NCBI GenBank assembly: GCA_016839995.1
Contig: JAEOTD010000055.1
Location: 1 to 60,350 of the forward strand
Direction: 5' to 3'
Origin: Candidatus Hermodarchaeota archaeon
GTDB taxonomy: Archaea > Asgardarchaeota > Hermodarchaeia > Hermodarchaeales > Hermodarchaeaceae
DNA: 60,350 bases
Part shown: positions 43,623-51,449 of the stretch, piece by piece
How the letters are laid out: each line of letters starts with the position of its first letter
How positions within the stretch are numbered: the stretch's first letter is position 1
Notes under the pieces: generated by a model
What the model saw: the letters and a program-made list of their open reading frames with translations, nothing else
Told to the model about the DNA's origin: nothing
Database searches by the model: none
Made by a program: the position numbers and the translations under genes

Positions 43623-44291
43623 TTATACTCTTCGACCACGACGGCCTCCAGGACGGCGTGTACCGTCATGAGGCATTGGTGTAACTTCCTCAATTCGACC
43701 AATTCGTAGACCTGCACGTGCAAGGGCACGGATGGCTGCTTGAGCGCCTGGACCAGGAGTTTTTGGTCCATGACCACCGGGAGCCCGAACTTTGATGTTT
43801 ACTCGAGTGATGTCTTTATCCATTGCTGCACGGGCTGCGCGAAATGCCGCTTGCATCGCAGCATAAGGTGAGCTTTCATCGCGATCTGCCCGTACAATCA
43901 TTCCGCCGGATGCACGAGCGATAGTTTCGGCTCCTGTAATGTCGGTGATGTGCACGATGGTGTCATTATAGGAACTGTAAATGTGTGCAACTCCCCATTT
44001 TTCTTTGCTGTCAACGGGAGTGGGTGTACGAGCACGTCCCCCTGAACGAGGTGGGCGAGTCCGAGTTCGTCGGGCTGGTTTCTCCTCTTTCTTCTCCACG
44101 GATTTGGGAGTCGCTTTTTTCTTTGCAGGTTTGGCTTCTTTCTTTTCGGCTTTTTCAGGTTCTTTAGTTTCTGTGGGAGTTTCTTGCTTAGTGTCTTCAA
44201 CCACAGGTTCTGGTTTCGGCTTCGGCGCTTTTTTGGGTTTCTTTTCAGGCGCTTCTTCCGGTTCCTTTGGGGTTTCCTTTTCTTCTGCCAT
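43623..44291 (-). CDS. rps11: Ribosomal protein uS11 with long charged N-terminal tail
   Basis: A small-subunit platform protein. From about residue 96 the core reads KWGVAHIYSSYNDTIVHITDITG, GGMIVRADRDESSPYAAMQAA and PGGHGPKTPGPGAQAAIRALARAG. The first ~95 residues are Pro/Lys/Glu-rich low-complexity sequence not found in most homologues. No later ATG starts the core, so the tail is probably translated. Confidence 0.94.
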   Translation of the reverse strand: MAEEKETPKEPEEAPEKKPKKAPKPKPEPVVEDTKQETPTETKEPEKAEKKEAKPAKKKATPKSVEKKEEKPARRTRTRPPRSGGRARTPTPVDSKEKWGVAHIYSSYNDTIVHITDITGAETIARASGGMIVRADRDESSPYAAMQAAFRAARAAMDKDITRVNIKVRAPGGHGPKTPGPGAQAAIRALARAGLRIGRIEEVTPMPHDGTRRPGGRRGRRV

Positions 44292-44318
44292 AAGCCATCA
44301 CCAAATAAACATAATCAA

Positions 44319-45050
44319 TTACTTTGCTCCCTTTTTCGTTGAGACCGCTTTCTTTTCCTTCGCAGGAGGTTCTGAGGGTACTTCCTCGCTCTCAACTTCT
44401 TCAAGGTCTTCTTCTTTGTCTACTTCTTCCTCGAGTTCAACTTCTTTGATTTCACGAACCTTCGGAATCTTGACTTCAATTTTCTCTTTCAGAGCAGGTT
44501 CTGGGATCTCAGGGGTCGGGGCCGGAGCAGTGACTTCACCCTTTGGAAGTTCGGGGTGCAAAGAGTGACCATAGGGGCTTTTTGGAGCATATTTGAGCTG
44601 TTTTTCCTGATCCCGATAAAGTAGCATACCTGGAGAAGTTACACGATGCTTATCCAATACAATATGTCCATGAACAATCAATTGGCGAGCATGATGCATC
44701 GTCTTAGCTAGACCCTGACGCAACACCTGTGTTTGGAGTCGCCGTTCGAGCACATCCCGGATAGTCAAATTCAAAATGTCATCAAGTCGTGAATCTTTAC
44801 CAATGAGCGCTAGGCGGGTGAGTCGACCGATTAGTTGACCTTCTCGTACTACTCGTTCTTCAATAGAGAGTGCAACAAGATCTCGTGCAGTACCACGAAA
44901 CTGAGTGAGTTGGGTTCGATGTTTCCAGAGCTCCCGTTTATTCCGTAGCCCATATTCCCCGACGTAGATGAGTTCCTCAGCAAGTCGTGTCTTTTGCCAA
45001 GGATGGCCGGGTGCAACGTATTTCTTCTTTGGTTTGCGTATTCCGCCCAT
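44319..45050 (-). CDS. rps4: Ribosomal protein uS4 with acidic C-terminal tail
   Basis: A primary 16S rRNA-binding protein. RLAEELIYVGEYGLRNKRELWKHRTQLTQFRGTARDLVAL, the S4 domain RRLQTQVLRQGLAKTMHHARQLIVHGHIVLDKHRVTSPGMLL, and then an acidic/Pro-rich tail of about 80 residues (EVELEEEVDKEEDLEEVE). Together with uS13 and uS11 it forms the start of the Rpo3 operon. Confidence 0.95.
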   Translation of the reverse strand: MGGIRKPKKKYVAPGHPWQKTRLAEELIYVGEYGLRNKRELWKHRTQLTQFRGTARDLVALSIEERVVREGQLIGRLTRLALIGKDSRLDDILNLTIRDVLERRLQTQVLRQGLAKTMHHARQLIVHGHIVLDKHRVTSPGMLLYRDQEKQLKYAPKSPYGHSLHPELPKGEVTAPAPTPEIPEPALKEKIEVKIPKVREIKEVELEEEVDKEEDLEEVESEEVPSEPPAKEKKAVSTKKGAK

Positions 45051-45061
45051 ATTCTATTCAC

Positions 45062-45517
45062 CTAGGCTCCTCGTCGTTTACGGGTAACACCAACTGTTCG
45101 TCCTCGTCGACCAGTGCAGCGTGTGCGTTGCCCTCGAACCTTCAATCCGAGTCCATGACGGATTCCTTTCCAACTCTTGGTCTTCATCATGTAGTCCACG
45201 TCCATTTTGAGTTGGAAGTCTAGGTCTGCACCGATGAGGTGCTTATTTTCACCAGTTTTCATATCCTTCTGCCGGTTTAGCATCCAATGCGGAATACCAA
45301 AATTCGAAGGCGCTTCGAGGATTTTTTCAATTTTTGTAACATCCTCGTCGGTGATGAAACCAGCGCGTTGATCTGGGTTAAGCCCTGCAGCTTCAACGAT
45401 AGCCCGGGCTAACCGGCGTCCAACACCCTTAACAGCGCTTATAGCCCTGTCAAGTTTTTGGCTGCCATCGATGTCGGTTCGCGCAACGCGGATTATATGT
45501 CGATATGAAGATGACAA
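45062..45517 (-). CDS. rps13: Ribosomal protein uS13
   Basis: A small-subunit head protein. IIRVARTDIDGSQKLDRAISAVKGVGRRLARAIVEAAG, then GIPHWMLNRQKDMKTGENKHLIGADLDFQLKMDVDYMMKTKSWKGIRHGLGLKVRGQRTRCTGRRGRTVGVTRK is a full match, 151 residues. A GAGGTG SD precedes the ATG. It heads the operon running to uS2. Confidence 0.97.
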   Translation of the reverse strand: MSSSYRHIIRVARTDIDGSQKLDRAISAVKGVGRRLARAIVEAAGLNPDQRAGFITDEDVTKIEKILEAPSNFGIPHWMLNRQKDMKTGENKHLIGADLDFQLKMDVDYMMKTKSWKGIRHGLGLKVRGQRTRCTGRRGRTVGVTRKRRGA

Positions 45518-45572
45518 GTTAGCACCTCAAGTAGCACTAGCTCTGAGCTATCGCAATCGAAATACAGAACCG

Positions 45573-45581
45573 CTTTTAAAT
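45573..45581 (-). promoter_or_regulatory. TATA box for the uS13-uS2 operon
   Basis: On the minus strand ATTTAAAAG lies about 56-64 nt upstream of the uS13 ATG, within the 163-nt gap that also carries the tRNA-Ser promoter in the opposite direction. Confidence 0.5.
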
Positions 45582-45647
45582 GTGTTGCCAAAGTCCGAAT
45601 CTTCCTGAGCCTTTTTTCCCCATAGAGAAAGGCAGATACAACTAAAT

Positions 45648-45656
45648 CCTTAAAGG
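45648..45656 (+). promoter_or_regulatory. TATA-like element for tRNA-Ser
   Basis: CCTTAAAGG is 25-33 nt upstream of the first tRNA base, the spacing expected for archaeal transcription starting close to the mature 5' end. Confidence 0.45.
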
Positions 45657-45680
45657 GCATGTGTTGGAAGGAAACGGCGA

Positions 45681-45796
45681 GCCGCGGTAGCCAAGTGGTT
45701 TACGGCGCAGGCCTGGAATTTAAACCCAAACCGGGTATTGACCTAACAGCCTGTGACCTTCGGGTCGCACGAGTTCGAATCTCGTCCGCGGCGCCA
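45681..45796 (+). tRNA. tRNA-Ser(GGA) with intron and encoded CCA
   Basis: The acceptor stem GCCGCGG pairs with CCGCGGC (45786-45792), followed by discriminator G and an encoded CCA. D-arm GCC/GGC, anticodon stem CAGGC/GCCTG, a long variable arm GACC-TTCG-GGTC, and T-arm ACGAG-TTCGAAT-CTCGT are all paired. The anticodon is GGA at 45715-45717. A 29-nt intron (about 45719-45747) sits at the usual 37/38 position. It has an inner ACCC/GGGT plus TTAA/TTGA helix, but its central BHB helix is imperfect (relaxed motif). The long variable arm agrees with serine. Confidence 0.93.
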
Positions 45797-45800
45797 CTGC

Positions 45801-45805
45801 TTTTT
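45801..45805 (+). terminator. Oligo-T terminator after tRNA-Ser
   Basis: A TTTTT run begins 4 nt after the encoded CCA, in the position and form of archaeal oligo-T termination. Confidence 0.45.
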
Positions 45806-45818
45806 CTGAAATTTTCCT

Positions 45819-46876
45819 CTATTTGGTTTTAGTGGAAGCTTTCCGTCGCCAAGCAGCTGGATAAGTTCCCGCGGGTAGAACAACGCGTCGCGTATCGGCA
45901 ACAATGCCCGATTGGGCTTCAAGAATTTGCTTACTGTTCTTCTGGGCAACTGCGAGGGCAACAAGTTCGCCCTTGAGCGTTTTGAGACCAATGAAATCAC
46001 CAGGCTCAATGTCATCATGCAGTTGTAAGACACCTGTTACTGCAAGGTTAGCACCATGACAGATTGCGCCAACTGCTGTGTCCCGAATTATAATTTGTGG
46101 GAGATGTTGAATCCCATCCTCAAGAGGATGGAGGTACTGACGAAGCAGACGTTCTTCCTTTTCTTCGTGCCAAAATTGATAGGCGTCTTTGACATCATAA
46201 AGTGAGGCGAGGGTCGAATCTTCTTTGAAGGGTCCAGTACGGGTGCGACGTAATTCGGCCATGTGGGCTCCACCCCCAAGAACCTCACCCAGATCATACA
46301 CGAGTTTCCGAATATAGGTGCCAGCTTGACATCCTACTCGAAATAGCACATTCTTTTCATCAATTTCGAGTATTTCGAGGTAGTAGATTTTTCGAGTGCG
46401 TACACGGCGTTTAACAGATGAACGCACAGGAGGACGTTGGTAAATCGTTCCAACAAATTCAGCAGCCGCTTCGCGGATTTTTTTAGATTTCTCTTTCTGG
46501 TGAAGGCGCATTATACAGATGTACTCTTTCCCAGAGGTGAGTAGTGCATTGGCGATTTTAGTGGCATTCCCCAGCATAACTGGGAGTACACCTGTCACCT
46601 GGGGATCCAGCGTTCCTGAATGACCTGCCCGATTCACACTTAGAATACGTTTTACCCAAGACACTACTTCATGGCTGGTCGGCCCAGGAGGCTTTTCCGG
46701 GCTTGGAAAGGGCAGCAAACCCCTTAGACCAAACTATCCAGATTAATGATACCATCCTGAAACAATTCCGGGATGGTTCGTTCCTGAGGGACACGACCAA
46801 ATGCAGGATTCGTGGTGTCTTCAGCACGCGTAATCCATTTCCGTTTCTTATCCGCAGGTAGCTGCGACTTCGTCAG
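45819..46876 (-). CDS. cbf5: tRNA/rRNA pseudouridine synthase Cbf5, interrupted by a 41-nt intron; apparent CTG start
   Basis: The catalytic subunit of H/ACA RNPs, with PUA domain. Exon 1 (46736-46876) encodes 47 residues, including EDTTNPAFGRVPQERTIPE and GIINLD; exon 2 (45819-46694) continues KPPGPTSHEVVSWVKRIL, AGHSGTLDPQVTGVLP (catalytic Asp) and the C-terminal PUA domain. Joined, they give 338 residues, the normal size and sequence. Without splicing, exon 1 ends at a TAA and exon 2 opens only from a TTG inside the intron. Exon 1 has no ATG/GTG/TTG; CTG 46874-46876, 9 nt after GAGGAGG, is the best start. It lies downstream of eL14, the standard archaeal place. Confidence 0.93.
46695..46735 (-). 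other. BHB intron in cbf5 (41 nt)
   Basis: On the minus strand the exon 1 end CTGG pairs with CCGG at the intron 3' end (4-bp central helix). The 3-nt bulges are ATA on the 5' side and AAA on the 3' side, and a 6-bp intron helix (GTTTGG with CCAAGC) continues inside, capped by an AAGGG/CCCTT stem. Cutting between the second and third bulge nucleotides (AT^A, AA^A) joins GAT to AAG and restores the frame (L-D-K-P). The outer exon-exon helix is weak. Confidence 0.88.
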
Positions 46877-46915
46877 ATTAACGGTCCTCCTCAGCTCCCT
46901 TAAGGGGAGTATATG

Positions 46916-47191
46916 TTACTCTAATGAGCCCTCTTTCATAAAGGGGGTGAGCTTTCCACTCTTGATTGCTTTCACAATGTCAGAATCTTCGGCTCCTGCC
47001 TTAATATCGACCTTCTTCGTTGTAGGATTCAAATGATCAACATTGGAACGGCGACGCCGGATGCCAGTGACTTCTTGGGGTCCGGTTACGAGGACGAAGT
47101 TCTTATCCACGCGTTCAACAACAACACATTTTTTTCCAGCCTCTCGGCCGTGCGTTTTCACGCAAATTCTTCCTATTTCAACTAAGCTCAT
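46916..47191 (-). CDS. rpl14e: Ribosomal protein eL14
   Basis: A large-subunit protein of KOW/SH3 type. LVEIGRICVKTHGREAGKKCVVVERVDKNFVLVTGPQEVTGIRRRRSNVDHLNPT is the archaeal eL14 pattern, 91 residues. Its TAA also closes the cbf5 exon 1 frame upstream. It follows cmk and precedes cbf5, a conserved archaeal order. Confidence 0.94.
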   Translation of the reverse strand: MSLVEIGRICVKTHGREAGKKCVVVERVDKNFVLVTGPQEVTGIRRRRSNVDHLNPTTKKVDIKAGAEDSDIVKAIKSGKLTPFMKEGSLE

Positions 47192-47244
47192 GGAGATACA
47201 ACCTCCACCGGTTGACAGTCAGCTGGTGTGTTGCCACTACAGCT

Positions 47245-47799
47245 TCATTCTGGTGTCGCCCCGGAGGACGCAAGGTACGCCTTCACCACTGCTGTACATA
47301 TACTTATCGTAGCAACTGCGTTGAAGTTGTCAGTGTTCAAAACCAGGTCAAAAAGTCGCGTGTCAGTCACATCAATCCCATAGAATTCACGGAATCGAGA
47401 GGACTCACTTTCTTCGCGGATTTGGGTTTCTTCTAAAATTTCCTCATAATTGCGTGATTCCCGATTGGCGATTCGAAGCGCCCGAACTTCCAGAGGGGCA
47501 TGCAAATACAACGCAAGATCCGCTTGTCGTCGAGCTACCCATCCGGCGATGTAGGCATCAATGACCACATTTCCAAGTTCGGCTTCACGCTGTGTTCGAT
47601 TATCGATTTCTTGATCGATTTTGGGATTCTCCTCAGCGATTTTGCTAAACTCCGCTAGCGTAACCCCTCGTTCCTCAGCGAGTTGACGAAAAATCATCCC
47701 CGCAGAGAGATAGCGGAGGTCGAACGCCTCAGCGAGCGCGGTAGCAACTGTTGTAGTACCGGCTCCGTGTAATCCACTGACCGCAATTGTCAAGTCCAT
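47245..47799 (-). CDS. cmk: Cytidylate kinase (archaeal Cmk)
   Basis: Phosphorylates CMP and dCMP. The N-terminal P-loop GLHGAGTTTVATALAEAF, SAGMIFRQLAEERG, DQEIDNRTQREAELGNVVIDAYIAGW and the ANRESRNYEEILEET lid region are typical of the archaeal enzyme. ATG 47799 is preferred over the GTG at 47811; 184 residues. The eL34 gene often located near it was not found. Confidence 0.92.
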   Translation of the reverse strand: MDLTIAVSGLHGAGTTTVATALAEAFDLRYLSAGMIFRQLAEERGVTLAEFSKIAEENPKIDQEIDNRTQREAELGNVVIDAYIAGWVARRQADLALYLHAPLEVRALRIANRESRNYEEILEETQIREESESSRFREFYGIDVTDTRLFDLVLNTDNFNAVATISICTAVVKAYLASSGATPE

Positions 47800-47818
47800 G
47801 GCATCACACACAGTTGTG

Positions 47819-48469
47819 TTAGTAGCCGGTGGTCATTGAGGTGCCTAAGAATTTCTGGATAACCATGTTCATCGTGAAGCTACAAATGATGTACCAGTAG
47901 ATGTACAGTAACCCCATGCCCCCGAATGGAACTCCTGGAGAGTAGAGTCCGGTATCAACCCATTGCCCAGTCTGCCAGCCAAATCCGTTACCAAAAGGAC
48001 CTAATACCGATGCAAAGTTTAGGGGTGACCAGATCACCGGTGATGGAACAGCAAACCCCGGAAATGCAACCCCTGGATCAACAAAGACGCCGTTCATAGT
48101 GGTATAAATCAAGATGAAAGGAACAATTGTGATTAGCATCGGGACAAACGACTGTTTACTCACATCACCTTGGAGTTTCATGATGTACCGTTCACGTCGT
48201 TTGATCTTCAGTTCAAGTTTCCGTCGTGCCTTGGGATCTGTTTCTTGCTTGACTTTCTTCTTCATTTCGTTATACTTGTTGATTTCTTCTCGAGAGCGTT
48301 TCAATCGGTCATAGTCAATGAAACGCCGGTTCACCAAGTTTGATGTCAACGAGATTACTACACTGATTAATAACACGACGAGTGCAGACAGAGGGGGAAA
48401 GGCCCATAGACCTAAAGCGCCTCGAATGGCGACGGCGATATCAATTAGAATATTTTGCAAGGTTATCAC
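47819..48469 (-). CDS. Archaeal EMC3/TMCO1/Oxa1-superfamily membrane insertase (DUF106)
   Basis: A predicted membrane protein insertase. Features in order: a first hydrophobic helix (ALVVLLISVVISLTSNLV), a basic coiled-coil segment (INKYNEMKKKVKQ..KARRKLELKIKRRERYIMKLQ) that would contact the ribosome, and two or more C-terminal hydrophobic helices. A long loop rich in Gly/Pro (about 125-180) lies between them. It overlaps adk by 4 nt and sits next to secY, which supports a role in membrane insertion. Confidence 0.85.
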   Translation of the reverse strand: MITLQNILIDIAVAIRGALGLWAFPPLSALVVLLISVVISLTSNLVNRRFIDYDRLKRSREEINKYNEMKKKVKQETDPKARRKLELKIKRRERYIMKLQGDVSKQSFVPMLITIVPFILIYTTMNGVFVDPGVAFPGFAVPSPVIWSPLNFASVLGPFGNGFGWQTGQWVDTGLYSPGVPFGGMGLLYIYWYIICSFTMNMVIQKFLGTSMTTGY

Positions 48470-49053
48470 ACTTTCAAGAGTAACTCGGCAAAGGCAGTTG
48501 CTGCTTCCTCTGCTTTACCCTCTATGTTCTTAAGAATCATTACGGTTGCACCTGTTAACGTCCCCACAGCTACTGCAGCAGAGCGACATAACAGCTGATG
48601 CGCGGCAATATTCTCAACCATCTGTTCATCACGAGTTCGCGTGGAATCCTTTGCCCGGCGAGATGCAATATTCTCAGGATCTGCCTCAACTAGCACAATT
48701 GAAGCAGGACGAATCGCCTCAGCCACCCATTTGGGAAGCCCAATAAGGAATCCGCCATCTGCCGTTTGAATCAATGTATGAGTATCCACAATAACAATTT
48801 GTGTCTTACTCATCGCAGCGATGCGCTCACCTGCTAGCTTCTGGACTTCTCGTTGTTTCTTAACTGGGAGTTGCCTCAGTTCATCACGATTTTCCACGAG
48901 TCGTTTCTTTTGAGCAATCTCAAACATCACTGAACCATAGGTAATCAGTGACACATTGCGACGATCTTCCACCATACGAATGGCATCGGTCACCACAGTG
49001 GTCTTTCCGACACCGGGGACACCACTGACCACAACAACCTTACGCACTTGCAT
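48466..49053 (-). CDS. adkA: Archaeal-type adenylate kinase
   Basis: Interconverts AMP, ADP and ATP. The P-loop VVVSGVPGVGKTTVVTDAI lies at the N-terminus, followed by LITYGSVMFEIA, VDTHTLIQTADGG and the SRRAKDSTRTRDEQMVENIAAHQ lid-like segment of the archaeal AdkA family; 195 residues. It lies between secY and the DUF106 insertase, the conserved place. Confidence 0.93.
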   Translation of the reverse strand: MQVRKVVVVSGVPGVGKTTVVTDAIRMVEDRRNVSLITYGSVMFEIAQKKRLVENRDELRQLPVKKQREVQKLAGERIAAMSKTQIVIVDTHTLIQTADGGFLIGLPKWVAEAIRPASIVLVEADPENIASRRAKDSTRTRDEQMVENIAAHQLLCRSAAVAVGTLTGATVMILKNIEGKAEEAATAFAELLLKV

Positions 49054-49162
49054 TCAACTGGCCTCCGCCTGAACGAGGCAAACTCAATGTCACAACCTTA
49101 AGAGCTTTTCGAGCCCACAATAGCCGGATTACTATCTATAGACGAGACCTAATCTCCACAGG

Positions 49163-50692
49163 CTAGCCAACACCCAAGAGGCCACGCATCATTGGATGCA
49201 TCTCACCTAGCTGTTCTTTCGCTAAGATCTCGAAGTATTGCCGCATTATGCCTACGGCTAGGAGGATACCAATACCGGTTGTGAGGGCGCCGAGGAAGTC
49301 AGCGAATGCAGCGAGAGCACCGACGATGATTCCGCCAAGGACAGCTACAGTGGGAATGTAGCGGTTGAGGATTTTCTCGATGACTTGGGGTGATCGGCGG
49401 AAGCCGGGGACTTGCATGCCAGCGCCAATGAGTTGTCGAGAGACGTCTCGTGGGGAGATACCGGAGACATCAATCCAGAGTCGGGCAAAGCCGGCACAGA
49501 AAATCATGAGCAGCCCTGCATAGCCGATGGCTTTGAGCCATCCGAAGGGTTCGAAGAGAGAGAGGATGCCGATGGGAGGTGTGAGGAACCAGACGAAGCA
49601 GAGCGGTTCCGGGACCAAATAATTGCCACCCCCTGGTGGAGCGGAATAGTTAGCTATTAGTTGGAACCAGAAGGAGCCTTGAAGAGCGGGGAGTTGGACC
49701 CAGAGAATTTGGGTAATGAAGAGAATGTTAGCATAAAGGGCTTGAGTAAAGATGACTGGAATGTTAGAGACATAGAGCAGTTTGATTGGGTATTGCCCTC
49801 GGAAACCTCGGTAGCGGGCGTATTGGAGAGGAATGTTGACGCGGTAAGATTCCATGAAAATGACAAGAACCAAGGTGGTGAACGTGGTAAACATACCGAG
49901 CATGCTAGCTCTGGGGTTCTGAGGTCTAAACCATATGGTTACTGGGTCGGCTATGAACCCCGTTCCTCCGATTGGATCATAAATGACAGCAGGGCTCCAG
50001 TTGTTGGCCGACCACCCGCCCATGTTCTGTAGCCAGTAGGGGACAATGCCTTGATATGAGAAGAGACCTGGGATATCAGCATTTTGGGCTTGAGAGATGG
50101 AGAACATGCCCCAGAGAATCTGGGTGCAGACATTGGCCATGATGAAGAGACTGACTCCACTGCCCAGTCCCCAGCCTTTTTGGATTGTCTCGTCCATCAT
50201 AATCACGATAACGCCTGCGAACATTAACTGGAGAAAGACTAAGATTGCGCCTGCGTAGGGGAGTTGAGAAGGGACCTGTCCGTAGGCACCTGCGAAGATA
50301 TAGGCAAAGGCTTGGAATGCTGTCATCAGGATGGCGAGGACTTTCTGAGCTCCCGTGTAGAGTGATCGTTGATAGGGATCTGACATGTCAACACGAATAA
50401 GCTGAGAGCCCACAAGGAGCTGCATGATGAGCCCAGCGGTTACAATTGGGCCAATTCCGAGTTCCATGAGGGTGCCCCGTGAGGAGGCGAGAATGGTGCG
50501 AAGCCAGAAAAAGTAGTCAAAGCCAAGTTGTTGGTCGATTCCGTAAATGGGCAGACTGGCCATGATGAGGTACACGACAAGAATTACAGCGGTCCAGATG
50601 ACTTTTTCTCGGAATGAGACCTTCCGGTCAGGTGCCTTGACCTCTGGCATGATGCGAATTAGTGGACGCAGTGCGCTGAGAAACCGACTCAT
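49163..50692 (-). CDS. secY: Protein translocase subunit SecY (Sec61 alpha)
   Basis: The channel-forming subunit of the Sec translocon. Ten hydrophobic segments are visible, with the plug/lateral-gate region ELGIGPIVTAGLIMQLLVGSQLI and the cytoplasmic ESYRVNIPLQYARYRGFRGQYPIKLLYVSNIPVI loop that binds ribosomes. At 509 residues it is longer than most, owing to extended external loops (for example residues 225-265). It lies downstream of uL15. Confidence 0.95.
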   Translation of the reverse strand: MSRFLSALRPLIRIMPEVKAPDRKVSFREKVIWTAVILVVYLIMASLPIYGIDQQLGFDYFFWLRTILASSRGTLMELGIGPIVTAGLIMQLLVGSQLIRVDMSDPYQRSLYTGAQKVLAILMTAFQAFAYIFAGAYGQVPSQLPYAGAILVFLQLMFAGVIVIMMDETIQKGWGLGSGVSLFIMANVCTQILWGMFSISQAQNADIPGLFSYQGIVPYWLQNMGGWSANNWSPAVIYDPIGGTGFIADPVTIWFRPQNPRASMLGMFTTFTTLVLVIFMESYRVNIPLQYARYRGFRGQYPIKLLYVSNIPVIFTQALYANILFITQILWVQLPALQGSFWFQLIANYSAPPGGGNYLVPEPLCFVWFLTPPIGILSLFEPFGWLKAIGYAGLLMIFCAGFARLWIDVSGISPRDVSRQLIGAGMQVPGFRRSPQVIEKILNRYIPTVAVLGGIIVGALAAFADFLGALTTGIGILLAVGIMRQYFEILAKEQLGEMHPMMRGLLGVG

Positions 50693-50763
50693 GCCGTTAG
50701 CCCCATAAAATTTTCCGAGTTAATCCGTTCTGGAATTGAACTGCCGAGGTTCTTGCAGTTTAA

Positions 50764-51435
50764 TTATGTTTTGGTTCTGGTCTTTGCCTTGCCTTTTGTA
50801 GCTGTCGCTCGTTTCGGTTTTGCCTTCGTGGTACTCGTCTTTTTCGGCTTTGCAGCGGTCTTGGGTTTAGTTTTCCTTGTTGTTTTGGGTTTAGCCTTAG
50901 GTTTAGCCTTAGGTTTAGCCTTAGGTTTAGCCTTAGGTTTAGCCTTAGGTTTTGGTGGTTCTGTCAAGGAGGGAGCGGGGTGTGCAGTTGGCTCTTGAAC
51001 GTTTCCTTTTATTTTCCCTCCGGCGGCCTTGATTTTCTCGGCAGCACGATGAGTAAAAAGAGGCGCAGTAATGGTTAGAGGAATTGAGATGCGTCCTGCA
51101 CCCAGCACCTTATCGTACCCTTGAGTAGTCAAATTAATCGTAATTGGAGCGTCTTTTGCGGGTTTTTTACCTTCCATGAACAGGGAGAGGTTTCGGGCAA
51201 TTTCACCCACGTTGATTGTTGTGTGATCCTGTCGGAGCTTGGGGTGACGGTGGAAACCATGTTTACCAAACCGATCGGGATCATGGGCGGTGACATAGGT
51301 CCAGTCGTGTTTCTTGCCACCGGTTTTCCCTTTTCCACCTCGTTGGCCACCTTTGCGGTGTTGCCCGATGCGTCCATAGCCATGTTGGCGATAGCCGCGA
51401 CGTTTCCGGACTTTTTTGGGTTTTCGTATGCTCAT
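50764..51435 (-). CDS. rpl15: Ribosomal protein uL15 with repetitive C-terminal tail
   Basis: A large-subunit protein. KPKKVRKRRGYRQHGYGRIGQHRKGGQRGGKGKTGGKKHDWTYV and HPKLRQDHTTINVGEIA identify it; the core ends about residue 145. Then comes an approximately 75-residue Lys/Pro/Ala/Thr tail with a run of PKAK units. ATG 51435 starts the conserved region; the ATG at 51450 overlaps the Hsp20 stop and is also possible. Confidence 0.94.
   Translation of the reverse strand: MSIRKPKKVRKRRGYRQHGYGRIGQHRKGGQRGGKGKTGGKKHDWTYVTAHDPDRFGKHGFHRHPKLRQDHTTINVGEIARNLSLFMEGKKPAKDAPITINLTTQGYDKVLGAGRISIPLTITAPLFTHRAAEKIKAAGGKIKGNVQEPTAHPAPSLTEPPKPKAKPKAKPKAKPKAKPKAKPKTTRKTKPKTAAKPKKTSTTKAKPKRATATKGKAKTRTKT
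50888..50947 (-). repeat. 12-bp tandem repeat in the uL15 tail
   Basis: Five exact copies of a 12-bp unit (plus strand GGTTTAGCCTTA) encode repeated Lys-Pro-Lys-Ala on the minus strand. Exact nucleotide repetition, not just amino-acid bias, indicates recent slippage or unequal exchange. Confidence 0.9.
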
Positions 51436-51449
51436 GTTGATTTTCTCCA

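Noticed and set aside
42617..43777. 386-residue extended Rpo3
   Set aside because: The extra N-terminus overlaps uS11 and the family starts at MKITVLEK (43582).
43981..44568. 195-residue plus-strand frame opposite uS11/uS4
   Set aside because: A shadow of the low-complexity uS11 N-terminal tail.
45819..46718. Stand-alone 299-residue Cbf5 starting at a TTG (46718)
   Set aside because: That start lies within the predicted intron and loses the conserved TTNPAFG..GIINLD N-terminus that is encoded upstream in another frame.
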